Of a stretch of 64,000 nt of DNA, positions 25,684 through 34,636 are shown in pieces; the first letter of the stretch is position 1, and each line of letters starts with the position of its first letter. This DNA comes from Azospirillum cavernae (GTDB taxonomy: Bacteria; Pseudomonadota; Alphaproteobacteria; Azospirillales; Azospirillaceae). The notes under the pieces were generated by a model. The model saw only the letters and a list, made by a program, of their open reading frames with translations. It did not search any database and was not told the DNA's origin. The DNA lies in NCBI RefSeq assembly GCF_003590795.1, contig NZ_QYUL01000001.1, forward strand, positions 1,815,001 through 1,879,000, given 5' to 3'. Made by a program: the position numbers and the translations under genes.

Positions 25684-26019
25684 ATGTCCCAGATCGGTCA
25701 CTTCACCCGCAGCCCATCCGGCTTCGACGGTCGTCTGCGCACGCTCACCCTCGACGTCTCCTTAGTCCTGGTTCCGGCGACGGCGTCGGACGCCGAGAAT
25801 GCGCCCGACTACCGCGTCCATCTCGACACGGAAGACGGGCCGGAGGTTGGAGCGGGCTGGAAGCGCAGCAGCGAAAAGGCCGGACACTTCGTCTCGCTGC
25901 TGCTCGACGACCCGGCCTTCAGCCAGCCGATGCGCGCCAATCTGTTCCAGTCGCCCAACGACAAAACGCTCTGGACGCTGCACTGGAACCGTCCGTCCAA
26001 ACGCGACGACCGGGGGTGA
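25684..26019 (+). CDS. DUF736 family protein (second copy)
   Basis: A 111-residue divergent member of the DUF736 family: IGHFTRSPSGFDGRLRTLTL at the start, YRVHLDTEDGPEVGAGWKR and FVSLLLDDPAFSQPMRANLF in the core. It lies between traF and the lytic transglycosylase, its usual place in these elements. It is clearly different from the copy at 19534-19863, so the pair is an old duplication or two separately maintained types. No function is known. Confidence 0.85.
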   Translation: MSQIGHFTRSPSGFDGRLRTLTLDVSLVLVPATASDAENAPDYRVHLDTEDGPEVGAGWKRSSEKAGHFVSLLLDDPAFSQPMRANLFQSPNDKTLWTLHWNRPSKRDDRG

Positions 26020-26023
26020 CGTC

Positions 26024-26947
26024 ATGCCATCGCCATCCCATCTCCTCACCGCCAAGCGGGCCGCCGTCAACCGTGCCGTGACGTGGTCGCGCACCGCCCG
26101 GCGCTCCCTCCCCTTTCTCCTGTCCGGCCTGACCTGCCTGCTCGGCCAGCCCGCCTTCGCCCAGGCGGGCGACGCCGCGCAAACGGCGTCCATGGCGCCG
26201 CTGGACCGCCATCCGCCGGACGATCCGGTGGCCGCCGCCATCGCCGAGGCGTCGCGACGGTTCGGTCTTCCCACCACCTGGATACGCGCCGTGATGCGGG
26301 TGGAAAGCGGCGGCGATCCGCGCGCCGTCTCGCCCACGGGGGCCATGGGCCTGATGCAGATCATGCCCGCCACTTGGGAGGAACTGCGCGTCCGCCATGC
26401 CCTGGGCGACGACCCGTTCGATCCGCGCGACAACATCCTGGGCGGGACCGGCTATCTGCGCGACCTGCTGGACCGCTACGGATCACCGGGCTTCCTCGCC
26501 GCCTACAACGCCGGTCCCGGACGTTACGAGGAGCGTCGCAGCGGACGTCCCTTGCCGGACGAGACGCGCGCCTATCTGGCGACGCTTGCCCCCCTGCTTG
26601 ACGGTGCCGGGCAGCACAGCGCCGGACAGCCGGTCCTGGTGGGAACAGAAGGCGCGACGCATCCCCCGACCTGGACCGCCGCGCCGCTGTTCGTCGCGCT
26701 GACGGACCGCAGACCGACCGTCAATCCGGCGCGGTTTGGCCAACCGTCCAACGGCCTGCCGGCGGTCTCCGCCACGCGCGATCCGTCCGCCATCCCGCCG
26801 CAACCGGAGGGGCTGTTCGTCGTTCCGTCCCGTGCCGATCTGTCCGCAAGCCGTCCCCGCGCCCTGGCGAACCCTGGCGCGCCACCGGATGGGACGGACG
26901 GTCAGGCGGGAGGATCGGACGACCACGACCAACGGACGGCAAGATAA
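26024..26947 (+). CDS. Conjugation-associated lytic transglycosylase (TrbN/VirB1-like)
   Basis: A 307-residue periplasmic enzyme that should open peptidoglycan for the Trb channel. A signal peptide covers about residues 1-47 (RRSLPFLLSGLTCLLG then QPAFAQA). The transglycosylase domain spans about 65-175: MRVESGGDPRAVSPTGAMGL contains the catalytic Glu, followed by MQIMPATW and GFLAAYNAGPGRYEE, all hallmarks of family 1 SLT. The last 120 residues are low-complexity and Pro-rich. It starts four bases after DUF736 and precedes the relaxase gene. Confidence 0.9.
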   Translation: MPSPSHLLTAKRAAVNRAVTWSRTARRSLPFLLSGLTCLLGQPAFAQAGDAAQTASMAPLDRHPPDDPVAAAIAEASRRFGLPTTWIRAVMRVESGGDPRAVSPTGAMGLMQIMPATWEELRVRHALGDDPFDPRDNILGGTGYLRDLLDRYGSPGFLAAYNAGPGRYEERRSGRPLPDETRAYLATLAPLLDGAGQHSAGQPVLVGTEGATHPPTWTAAPLFVALTDRRPTVNPARFGQPSNGLPAVSATRDPSAIPPQPEGLFVVPSRADLSASRPRALANPGAPPDGTDGQAGGSDDHDQRTAR

Positions 26948-27099
26948 AAGCCGGTCGCCGCGATCATTTCAAGCCCTTGACAGGGCTTGCAATTTCGCGA
27001 GCCGGTCGGTCGGAGCAGGGCCGCTTCCGCCAAATTTCCCCATGATGTCAACGGCCCAACCGGCTCCCGGCGAGCAAACCGAAGCGAAAGCCGCCCCCG
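26948..27099. promoter_or_regulatory. Relaxase upstream region, possible oriT
   Basis: About 150 bases, AT-richer than its surroundings, directly before the relaxase gene. It has a perfect 8-bp inverted repeat CAAGCCCT/AGGGCTTG with a TGAC loop (26970-26977 and 26982-26989), then AATTTCGCG and CAAATTTCCCC. Transfer origins often lie here with such an inverted repeat beside the nick site. I cannot recognise a nick motif, so oriT is a hypothesis. Confidence 0.35.
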
Positions 27100-28857
27100 A
27101 TGAGCAAAGACGATGGTGACTTCAATGTCCGCCCAGGGCGCAGCCGCTCCACCCGCTCGCCGCAAGCCAAGAGCTTTCTCAATCAGGTGCTGCGCGCCGC
27201 CAAAACGGCGGGGCATGTCTCCGGCCAGACGGGCGGCGGCAAAGGCTCCGCTGGGCGTTCGGGCTTCGGGCGCGGACGGATCCGCTTCAGCCGATCCCGC
27301 CTGTTCACCCCAACCCGGCGCGTCATCGTCAAGGCGCGCGTCGTTCGCCACCAGGGCAAAGCCTTCCGCTCGGCCCCGCTCACCGCGCATCTGTCCTATC
27401 TCAAGCGTGAGGGCGTCACCCGGGACGGCGAAAAGGGCTTGATGTTCGACGCCGGGTCGGAGCGCGCCGAGGACGCTGCCTTCGCCGAGCGCTGCCAGGA
27501 CGACCGCCACCATTTCCGCTTCACCGTCTCGCCCGAAGACGCCGGCGAGATGGTCGACCTCAAGGCCTTCACCCGCGATCTGGCGCGGCAGATGGAGGCC
27601 GATCTGGGAACCACGCTGGATTGGGTCGCCGTCGACCACTGGAACACCGACAACCCGCATGTCCACCTGCTGGTGCGCGGCGTCGATGACACCGGGGCCG
27701 ATCTGGTCATCGCCCGCGACTACATCAGCCACGGCCTGCGCTCGCGCGCCGAGGATCTGGTGTCGATTGAACTCGGCCCACGCCCCGAACACGCCATCCG
27801 CCACGCCCTGGAACGGGAGGTCGGCGCCGAACGCTGGACCCGCCTCGACGCCGAGATCCGCTTCGCCGCCGACGAGCTGGGCGGCATCGACCTGCGGCCC
27901 GACGCCTCCGGCGAATCCGATTCCGACATCCGCCGCCTGATGGTCGGTCGGCTTCAGCGCCTGGAACGGATGGGGCTGGCCGCGCAAAGCCGCCCCGGCG
28001 AATGGGTTGTGGCGCTGGAGGCCGAGCAAAAGCTCCGCGACCTCGGCCTGCGTGGCGACATCATCAAGACCATGCACCGCGCCTTCACCGGACGGGGCCA
28101 GGACCGTGGCGTCGCCGATTGCGCCATCGACTGGATCGGCGGCGACGCGCCGATCATCGGTCGGCTGGTGGACCGGGGGCTGCACGACGAACTGACCGGC
28201 GAAGCCTACGCCGTGATCGACGGCATCGACGGTCGCGCCCACCATGTCCGCTTCCCCAGCGTCGCGGCCTTCGCGCACGCCCCACCGCCGGGCGGCATTG
28301 TGGAGGTGCGCCGCTTCGGCGACCCGGAAGAGGAACGCCCCACCCTGGTCCTGGCCCACCGCTCCGATTTCGATCTGGACCGCCAGATCGCCGCGCCCGG
28401 CGCCACCTGGCTCGACCACCGTCTGGTCGAGCGCGCGGCGACGCCGCTGGCCATGGGCGGTTTCGGCGCCGAGACGCGCGCGGCGCTGGATGCCCGCGCC
28501 GAGCATCTGATCGCCGAGGGGTTGGCCCGGCGCCAAAAGGACCGGATCGTCTTCCAGCCCAACCTGCTGGCCACCCTGCGGCGACGAGACCTGGACGCGG
28601 CGGGCGCCGAACTGGCCGCCAAGACCGGACTCCCCCACCAGAGCGCCGACGCTGGCGACCCCGTTTCAGGCGTCTACCGCCAACGCCTGACTCTGTCGTC
28701 CGGGCGCTTCGCGATGATCGATACTGGACTGGGCTTCCAACTCGTCCCCTGGTCGCGCGCGATCGAAACCAAGCTCGGCCAGCGCGTCTCCGGCGTCGCC
28801 AAAGCCGGTGGCGGCATCGAATGGAGCATCGGGCGGAAACGCGACCTGGGACTTTGA
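27100..28857 (+). CDS. Relaxase (DUF3363 / VirD2-like, RlxS-type)
   Basis: A 585-residue mobilisation nuclease of the DUF3363 family, the type that processes ICEMlSymR7A-like elements. The N-terminal 70 residues are basic. The relaxase core (about 75-210) has KARVVRHQGKAFRSAPLTAH, HHFRFTVSPEDAGEM and the metal-binding HUH motif in WNTDNPHVHLLVRG near 187. The DUF3363 part fills the C-terminus (WIGGDAPIIGRLVDRGLHDE near 350, later HLIAEGLARRQKDRIVFQPN). It should nick oriT and pilot the strand into the Trb channel through TraG. Confidence 0.9.
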   Translation: MSKDDGDFNVRPGRSRSTRSPQAKSFLNQVLRAAKTAGHVSGQTGGGKGSAGRSGFGRGRIRFSRSRLFTPTRRVIVKARVVRHQGKAFRSAPLTAHLSYLKREGVTRDGEKGLMFDAGSERAEDAAFAERCQDDRHHFRFTVSPEDAGEMVDLKAFTRDLARQMEADLGTTLDWVAVDHWNTDNPHVHLLVRGVDDTGADLVIARDYISHGLRSRAEDLVSIELGPRPEHAIRHALEREVGAERWTRLDAEIRFAADELGGIDLRPDASGESDSDIRRLMVGRLQRLERMGLAAQSRPGEWVVALEAEQKLRDLGLRGDIIKTMHRAFTGRGQDRGVADCAIDWIGGDAPIIGRLVDRGLHDELTGEAYAVIDGIDGRAHHVRFPSVAAFAHAPPPGGIVEVRRFGDPEEERPTLVLAHRSDFDLDRQIAAPGATWLDHRLVERAATPLAMGGFGAETRAALDARAEHLIAEGLARRQKDRIVFQPNLLATLRRRDLDAAGAELAAKTGLPHQSADAGDPVSGVYRQRLTLSSGRFAMIDTGLGFQLVPWSRAIETKLGQRVSGVAKAGGGIEWSIGRKRDLGL

Positions 28858-28860
28858 GGC

Positions 28861-29460
28861 TCAGAGAATGGCGATGCGGCAGCGATCAAGAACCGGCGCC
28901 AGTTCGGGACAGGCGGACAGCTTGCGCCGTGACCCGGCGGCGAGCTTGAACAGAGCGCGGTCATAGACCGCGATGTTGTCATCGCCATTGAGCCGGGACG
29001 GATAGCGCAGCCCATCCGGCTTGGCCGAATGGTCATGCAGGACGCGGCTGATCCGTTGGCCCTGGCGATGGGATCGCGCCCGCACGGCGTCGGTGGGAAT
29101 GCCCATGGCGACCGGATGGCCCGCCCGCAAATCGACCAGATCGAGAGGGGCCTGCACCGTGATCGCGACATGGACATAAGCGTCGAGATCAGCGGCCGAC
29201 ACCATGAGCACACCGGGATTCATGTTCTTGGCGTCACGGACCAGCGTCTCCAGGAAGGCCGCCTCGAAGCTGCCTGCGACGTAATAGACGCCGAAGCGCG
29301 TTTTCAGACTCGTCCACGGATCGGAAAACCGGCTTGGCGCATAGCCGAAGCCCAGCGGATCGGGATGCCGGTCCTGAAAGATATGATGCCAGACGCTGCC
29401 CGGCGCGGCGGTCGTCGTGACCAGCCGCGCCGTGGAAAGGAAATGGGAAGACCGCGCCAC
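28861..29460 (-). CDS. RES-domain toxin
   Basis: A 199-residue RES-domain protein; characterised members (MbcT, Res) degrade or phosphorolyse NAD and are type II toxins. The Arg and Glu of the name motif are visible in APSRFSDPWTSLKTRFGVYY and GSFEAAFLETLVRD, and the later Ser may be in HDHSAKPDGLRYPSRLNGD. It follows the Xre-like antitoxin gene by four bases on the minus strand, opposite to the transfer genes around it. The pair sits between relaxase and traG, where many relatives have no such genes. Confidence 0.85.
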   Translation of the reverse strand: MARSSHFLSTARLVTTTAAPGSVWHHIFQDRHPDPLGFGYAPSRFSDPWTSLKTRFGVYYVAGSFEAAFLETLVRDAKNMNPGVLMVSAADLDAYVHVAITVQAPLDLVDLRAGHPVAMGIPTDAVRARSHRQGQRISRVLHDHSAKPDGLRYPSRLNGDDNIAVYDRALFKLAAGSRRKLSACPELAPVLDRCRIAIL

Positions 29461-29464
29461 GGTG

Positions 29465-30148
29465 TCAGGCGAACGCGCCGGCTGCGATGGCTTCCGCGAC
29501 GGCCAGCACCTCGTCGGTCCGTCCGCGCTTCAGCGCATCAAGGGCGCGGCGACCGCCCAGCTCGGGATGGCTTTGCAACAGGAAGCGGTAAACGCCCCAG
29601 GGATCCTCCCCGAGGATGGAAAACAGGCGCGGCAGCCCCGGGAGAAGCTGTCGGTTCTCCAGCAGTTGCCAACTCGGGTAGCGGATGCCCCGTTTGGCGA
29701 AATCGACCCCCAGCACCTCATGGCGCTTGCGCTTCAGCCGAACCCCCTCGCTGGACATGCCCAGCCGTTCGGCCATGCCGTCGGTGTTCAGCATGCCCGG
29801 GTCGGTCAGCAACTCCTGTTTGACGGCGTCGCCGCGCGCGCGCGCGTCGCTGAGGGCGCGCTCCAGCGCTTGCTCGGGGGTTTCGTCGGCGGAGGGCCGC
29901 TCTTCCGAGACAAGGGTCGCCTGAACCGACGCGGCGCCGCCCTCGGCGACCCGTCTGGCATCGGCTCGGCTCAGACGGACCTTGGCCAGCCGGACGCCCG
30001 TGATCCCTTCGGTTTCCAGGACCTTGACCATCCGCCTCATCTCGCTGGCGGTCATGCTGCGCAGCGCGACCAGCACCATTCCCTCGACCTCGGTCGAGCG
30101 GGTTGGCGCCAGCGGATGGCGCGATGACTTCCGAACGGCTTGGGTCAT
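29465..30148 (-). CDS. Xre/MbcA/ParS-type antitoxin for the RES toxin
   Basis: A 227-residue protein. The C-terminal half carries the toxin-binding/ParS-like part (FSILGEDPWGVYRFLLQSHP, then ELGGRRALDALKRGRTDEVL), the hallmark of antitoxins paired with RES toxins. A DNA-binding segment (NTDGMAERLGMSSEGVRLKR) lies near residue 120, and the N-terminal 90 residues are an extra region not found in the shortest members. It should neutralise the RES protein and repress the operon. A tandem TTC.CCAAG repeat at 30181-30198 upstream could be the operator. Confidence 0.8.
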   Translation of the reverse strand: MTQAVRKSSRHPLAPTRSTEVEGMVLVALRSMTASEMRRMVKVLETEGITGVRLAKVRLSRADARRVAEGGAASVQATLVSEERPSADETPEQALERALSDARARGDAVKQELLTDPGMLNTDGMAERLGMSSEGVRLKRKRHEVLGVDFAKRGIRYPSWQLLENRQLLPGLPRLFSILGEDPWGVYRFLLQSHPELGGRRALDALKRGRTDEVLAVAEAIAAGAFA

Positions 30149-30402
30149 GGACGCCTCCTGTTGTTGGCAATCTAGCCCATTTCGCCAAGTTCACCAAGTC
30201 TTCTCCAACCCAAGAGCCGGCAATGGCGGCATGCCCCGCCTCCGCTTGGCGCCCACCGCCGAACATCGCGTTGCGCAGCCCGTCCTCGTCCTTCTCCTGT
30301 ATCTGCGCCCTCCTGCATCCGGTTCCACGACAGGCGACCGTCACGTCTTGAAATCACGGTTTCTTTCGGTCGATGTCATGGTCTGTCGTGATGGAGGCGA
30401 TC
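30149..30402. promoter_or_regulatory. Divergent region between the RES/Xre pair and traG
   Basis: About 250 bases with no gene. Two adjacent 9-mers, TTCGCCAAG and TTCACCAAG (30181-30198), lie 33-50 bases upstream of the antitoxin start and may be its operator. On the plus strand a GGAG site (30393-30396) serves the traG start. Confidence 0.35.
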
Positions 30403-32400
30403 ATGTCCGCCACCAAGATCCTTTGGGGTCAGATCATCGCCGTCCTGCTGATCGTGCTGGCCGCCACCTGGGGCGCCACCGAATGGACGGCGTGGCGGCT
30501 CGGCTTTCAGCCTGAACTCGGTTCCCCCTGGTTCACCCTGCTCGGCTGGCCAGTCTATCACCCGCCGATCTTCTATTGGTGGTGGTACGCCTACGACGCC
30601 TACGCGCCCGATGTCTTCACCGAGGGGGGCTGCATCGCCGCTTCCGGCGGCATCCTGGCGGTCATCGTCGCGATCACCATGTCGGTCTGGCGGGCGCGTG
30701 AGATCAAAAAGGCCGAAACCTACGGCTCCGCCCGTTGGGCCGACCGGAAGGAGGTGAAAGCCGCCGGTCTTCTCGGCCGAGACGGTTTGGTTCTGGGAAG
30801 GCTGGAGCGCGCTTATCTGCGCCATGACGGGCCGGAGCATGTGCTGTGCTTCGCGCCCACACGCTCCGGCAAAGGCGTCGGCTTGGTGGTGCCCTCCCTG
30901 CTGACCTGGCCCGGCTCCGCCATCGTCCATGACATCAAGGGCGAGAATTGGCAGATCACCGCCGGTTTCCGCGCCCGCCACGGTCGGGTGCTGCTGTTCG
31001 ATCCGACCAACCCGCGCTCCGCCGCCTACAACCCGTTGCTGGAGGTGCGGCGCGGCGCTGGGGAAGTCCGCGACGTGCAGAACGTCGCCGACGTCCTGGT
31101 CGATCCCGAGGGATCGCTCGACAAGCGGAACCACTGGGAGAAGACCAGCCATTCCCTGCTGGTCGGCGCCATCCTGCATGTCCTTTACGCCGAGGCGGAC
31201 AAGACTCTGGCCGGTGTCGCCGCCTTCCTGTCCGACCCCAAACGCCCCATCGAGAAAACCCTGCGGGCGATGATGACCACCCGCCATCTCGGCGAAGCCG
31301 GGCCGCACCCGGTGGTCGCCTCGACGGCGCGGGAATTGCTCAACAAATCGGACAACGAACGCTCCGGCGTGCTGTCCACCGCCATGTCGTTCCTCGGCCT
31401 CTACCGTGACCCGGTGGTGGCCGACGTCACCCGGCGGTGCGACTGGCGGATCGCCGATCTGGTCGCTGACCGCGCCCCGGCCACCCTCTATCTGGTGGTG
31501 CCGCCGTCCGACATCAGCCGCACCAAGCCGCTGATCCGTCTGGTGCTCAACCAGATTGGCCGCCGTCTGACCGAAGACCTGCACGCCAAGGACCATCGCC
31601 ACCGCCTGCTGATGATGCTGGACGAGTTCCCCGCCCTGGGCCGTCTCGATTTCTTCGAAAGCGCTCTGGCCTTCATGGCGGGCTACGGGATCAAGGCGTT
31701 CCTGATCGCCCAGTCGCTCAACCAGATCGAGCGGGCCTATGGCCCGAACAACGCGATCCTCGACAACTGCCACGTCCGGGTCAGCTTCGCCACCAACGAC
31801 GAGCGCACCGCCAAGCGGGTCTCCGACGCGCTGGGCGCCGCCACCGAGATGAAGGCGATGAAGAACTACGCTGGCAGCCGCCTGTCGCCCTGGCTGGGCC
31901 ATCTGATGGTGTCGCGCTCCGAAACCGCGCGGCCCTTGCTCACCCCCGGCGAGGTCATGCAATTGCCCCCCACCGACGAGATCGTCATGGTGGCCGGCGC
32001 TCCGCCGGTGCGGGCGAAGAAAGCCCGCTATTACGAAGACCGACGATTCGCCGAGCGCGTTCTGCCTCCGCCCGATCCCCGATCTTGCGGAGTCTCGTCA
32101 CGGGGCGATGGTTGGTCGCCCCTGCCGCCGCGCAACCCCGATCCAGGCTTGTTGGCCGAAATCGAGAAAGCCGAGGAAGACGGCGCCAACGGCGGCCTGC
32201 GCCGCGAACCCGACCTTCCCGATCCTATCGACATCGCCGCGAAACCGCGTGACACAAAGCCCGTGAACGAGTTCGCCCTGGTCCAGGACGACGCCCCGGA
32301 AGACGCCGCCCGACAGCGCCAAGCCCTGCGCCGACGCATGCAAGGGGTGGTTCGCCAAGCCGCCCTCGATCCCGCCGATGATCTTGGCCCAACGATCTAG
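30403..32400 (+). CDS. traG: TraG/VirD4-type coupling protein
   Basis: A 665-residue type IV coupling ATPase that brings the relaxase-DNA complex to the Trb channel. Two membrane segments lie at about 8-28 and 76-96. FAPTRSGKGVGLVVPSLL near 150 is the Walker A region, VHDIKGENWQITAGFR follows, and LLMMLDEFPALGRLDFFE near 402 is Walker B with the family-specific DEFPALG. The start at 30403 (ATGTCCGCC) is chosen because GGAG lies six bases upstream; the earlier ATG at 30373 lacks a site. Confidence 0.95.
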   Translation: MSATKILWGQIIAVLLIVLAATWGATEWTAWRLGFQPELGSPWFTLLGWPVYHPPIFYWWWYAYDAYAPDVFTEGGCIAASGGILAVIVAITMSVWRAREIKKAETYGSARWADRKEVKAAGLLGRDGLVLGRLERAYLRHDGPEHVLCFAPTRSGKGVGLVVPSLLTWPGSAIVHDIKGENWQITAGFRARHGRVLLFDPTNPRSAAYNPLLEVRRGAGEVRDVQNVADVLVDPEGSLDKRNHWEKTSHSLLVGAILHVLYAEADKTLAGVAAFLSDPKRPIEKTLRAMMTTRHLGEAGPHPVVASTARELLNKSDNERSGVLSTAMSFLGLYRDPVVADVTRRCDWRIADLVADRAPATLYLVVPPSDISRTKPLIRLVLNQIGRRLTEDLHAKDHRHRLLMMLDEFPALGRLDFFESALAFMAGYGIKAFLIAQSLNQIERAYGPNNAILDNCHVRVSFATNDERTAKRVSDALGAATEMKAMKNYAGSRLSPWLGHLMVSRSETARPLLTPGEVMQLPPTDEIVMVAGAPPVRAKKARYYEDRRFAERVLPPPDPRSCGVSSRGDGWSPLPPRNPDPGLLAEIEKAEEDGANGGLRREPDLPDPIDIAAKPRDTKPVNEFALVQDDAPEDAARQRQALRRRMQGVVRQAALDPADDLGPTI

Positions 32401-32414
32401 GACTGTGAGGCCCC

Positions 32415-32861
32415 ATGCGCAGCCGACTGAACGTCTCTTTCCCCCCGGCCATGCTGCGCGAGATCGGCGAACTGGCCGACCGCCGCAAGCTCTCCCGCTC
32501 GGCCATCGTCGAGGCCGCCGTCGCCTCTTTCCTCTCCCCCGACGGCGCCGACCGGCGGGAGGCGGCCTTCACCCGCCGCCTCGACCGGCTGTCGCGTCAA
32601 GCCCAGCGGCTGGAACGCGATCTCGGCATCACCGCCGAAACCCTGGCGCTGTTCGTCCGCTTCTGGCTGACCGTCACCCCACCCTTGCCCGAGGACGCCC
32701 AGGCCAGCGCCCAGACCAAGGGCCGGGCGCGTTTCGAGAATTTCATTGAGACCTTGGGGCGGCGGCTCCAGAAGGGCCAAAGCTTCCTGCGGGAGATTCC
32801 CGAGGATGCTGACGGGTGGGGGTCGGAACTGAATGAGCAAGGGGGCGAGGGTGAAGCTTAA
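32415..32861 (+). CDS. Ribbon-helix-helix (CopG-like) transfer-operon protein
   Basis: A 148-residue protein with a ribbon-helix-helix DNA-binding fold at residues about 1-45 (RLNVSFPPAMLREIGELADR, then KLSRSAIVEAAVASFL) and a mostly helical C-terminus. It lies 14 bases after traG and before the trb operon, the usual position of a CopG-type protein in these elements. It could repress traG/trb transcription or assist at oriT. Binding sites are not defined. Confidence 0.82.
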   Translation: MRSRLNVSFPPAMLREIGELADRRKLSRSAIVEAAVASFLSPDGADRREAAFTRRLDRLSRQAQRLERDLGITAETLALFVRFWLTVTPPLPEDAQASAQTKGRARFENFIETLGRRLQKGQSFLREIPEDADGWGSELNEQGGEGEA

Positions 32862-33012
32862 CGTTCGTTCCTGGCTTCACCGTTGCCCACCCTCGCTCTC
32901 CCTCCACCGTCAGCAATTCCGCCAATCCCCTGTCTTTGCGCGCCAAAGCCCTACTACGCCCAAGCCCTTGTTGCGCCTGACTGAATCCTGGTTCTTCTAA
33001 TCATCCTCGTCA

Positions 33013-33036
33013 CCGATCCCACCCTCACGGGATCGG
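33013..33036. terminator. Hairpin just upstream of trbB
   Basis: CCGATCCC and GGGATCGG form a perfect 8-bp stem with an 8-base loop, ending 18 bases before the trbB start. It lacks a T-run, so it may be a leader structure or an operator instead of a terminator. The surrounding 32862-33054 gap holds nothing else that I recognise. Confidence 0.4.
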
Positions 33037-33054
33037 CCCAGACCGGGGATGATC

Positions 33055-34035
33055 ATGACCCCTGCCGCCACCCAGTCCGAAGCCTTCGCCCGCAGCACCC
33101 GCATGCTGCGCACCGCGCTGGGATCAGCCATCGCGGCCTTCCTCGAAGACCCGGCGGTCGTCGAGGTGATGCTCAACCCCGACGGCAAGCTGTGGGTGGA
33201 TCGGTTGACGGACGGGCTGGCCGACACCGGGGCCACCCTGCCGCCGACCGATGGCGAGCGCATCGTCCGGCTGGTGGCGCATCATGTCGGCGCCGAGGTT
33301 CACCCCGGCGCCCCCCGCGTCTCCGCCGAACTGCCAGAAAGTGGGGAGCGCTTCGAGGGACTGCTGCCGCCGGTGGTCGCGGCCCCCTGCTTCGCCATCC
33401 GCAAACCGGCGGTGGCGGTGTTCACCCTGGACGACTATGTCGCCACCGGCGTCATGACCGCCGGGCAGGCCGAAACCCTGCGCCGGGCGGTCGCCGCCCG
33501 CAAGAACATCCTGGTGGCGGGCGGCACATCGACCGGCAAGACCACCCTGACCAACGCGCTTCTGGCCGAAATCGCCAAGACCGCCGACCGGGTGGTGCTG
33601 ATCGAGGACACCCGCGAGCTGCAATGCCGGTCGCCCAATCTGGTGGCGCTCAGGACCAAGGACGGCGTCGTTTCGTTGTCCGATCTGGTCCGTTCCGCCC
33701 TTCGTCTGCGCCCCGACCGCATCCCCATCGGCGAGGTGCGCGGGGCCGAGGCGCTCGACCTGTTGAAGGCCTGGGGCACCGGCCATCCCGGCGGCGTCGG
33801 CACCATCCATGCCGGGTCCGCCCTCGGCGCGTTGCGTCGTCTTGAGCAGCTCATTCAAGAGGCGGTGGTCGTCGTGCCCCGCGCCCTGATCGCCGACACC
33901 ATCGACCTCATCGCCGTTCTGGCCGGTCGGGGACGGAACCGCCGCCTGGTCGAACTGGCCGAGGTCTCCGGTCTCGATCCCCTCACCGGCGACTACCGTG
34001 TCCTGTCCCTCACCGCCACCGGAGACTCCCCATGA
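33055..34035 (+). CDS. trbB: TrbB, VirB11-type conjugation ATPase
   Basis: A 326-residue hexameric traffic ATPase that powers pilus assembly and DNA transfer from the cytoplasmic side. [17 protein letters not shown] near residue 155 is Walker [19 protein letters not shown] the Asp box, [17 protein letters not shown]alker B with its conserved Arg/Glu, and [19 protein letters not shown] the His box. Start 33055 has GGGGA at the right distance; ATG 33049 is possible. It overlaps trbC by four bases. Confidence 0.95.
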   Translation: MTPAATQSEAFARSTRMLRTALGSAIAAFLEDPAVVEVMLNPDGKLWVDRLTDGLADTGATLPPTDGERIVRLVAHHVGAEVHPGAPRVSAELPESGERFEGLLPPVVAAPCFAIRKPAVAVFTLDDYVATGVMTAGQAETLRRAVAARKNILVAGGTSTGKTTLTNALLAEIAKTADRVVLIEDTRELQCRSPNLVALRTKDGVVSLSDLVRSALRLRPDRIPIGEVRGAEALDLLKAWGTGHPGGVGTIHAGSALGALRRLEQLIQEAVVVVPRALIADTIDLIAVLAGRGRNRRLVELAEVSGLDPLTGDYRVLSLTATGDSP

Positions 34036-34367
34036 GCCGATTCGCCCTGCGCGTCCGCCGCCATCTGGCGACCGCCGCCGCCGTCTCTTTTGTTGCCCTG
34101 GCCTGGACTCCCGCCGCCCACGCCTCGGGATCGTCGATGCCGTGGGAGACGCCGCTGCAACAGATCCTCGAATCCGTCCAGGGGCCGGTCGCCAAGATCA
34201 TCTCGGTCATCATCATCACCGTCACCGGCCTGACGCTCGCCTTTGGCGACACGTCGGGCGGCTTTCGGCGGTTGATCCAAATCGTCTTCGGCCTGTCCAT
34301 CGCCTTTGCCGCCTCCAGCTTCTTCCTGTCCTTCTTCTCCTTCAGCGGCGGGGCGCTGGTCCGATGA
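34032..34367 (+). CDS. trbC: TrbC, conjugative pilin precursor
   Basis: A 111-residue VirB2/TrbC pilin. A long signal peptide ends near residue 33 ([10 protein letters not shown]), followed by two hydrophobic segments at about 53-75 and 83-105 separated by a short polar loop ([10 protein letters not shown]), the normal pilin layout. It should be matured by the TraF peptidase encoded at 25071-25613. ATGA overlaps bind it to trbB and trbD. Confidence 0.92.
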   Translation: MSRFALRVRRHLATAAAVSFVALAWTPAAHASGSSMPWETPLQQILESVQGPVAKIISVIIITVTGLTLAFGDTSGGFRRLIQIVFGLSIAFAASSFFLSFFSFSGGALVR

Positions 34368-34633
34368 CCGGCGCCGATCCCGTTCCCGGCTTCCACGTTC
34401 CGGTCCACCGAGCGCTGACCGAACCGATCCTGCTGGGCGGCGCGCCGCGCGCCGTGGCCATCGCCAACGGGACCCTGGCCGCCGCCATCGCGCTCGGCCT
34501 GCGGCTGTGGATCCCTGGCCTGATCCTCTGGGTCGTCGGGCACGCCGCCGCCGTCTGGGCGGCCAAACACGACCCGCAATTCGTCGAGGTGGCCCGCCGC
34601 CACCTCCGTCACCCGGCCCATCTCGGGGTGTAG
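34364..34633 (+). CDS. trbD: TrbD, VirB3-like inner membrane protein
   Basis: An 89-residue VirB3-type protein: VPVHRALTEPILLGGAPR, a conserved start of TrbD, then two closely spaced membrane segments at about 30-65 and a short C-terminal tail. It lies between pilin and TrbE, with which it acts in pilus biogenesis. ATG at 34364 overlaps the trbC stop. Confidence 0.92.
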   Translation: MTGADPVPGFHVPVHRALTEPILLGGAPRAVAIANGTLAAAIALGLRLWIPGLILWVVGHAAAVWAAKHDPQFVEVARRHLRHPAHLGV

Positions 34634-34636
34634 GCG

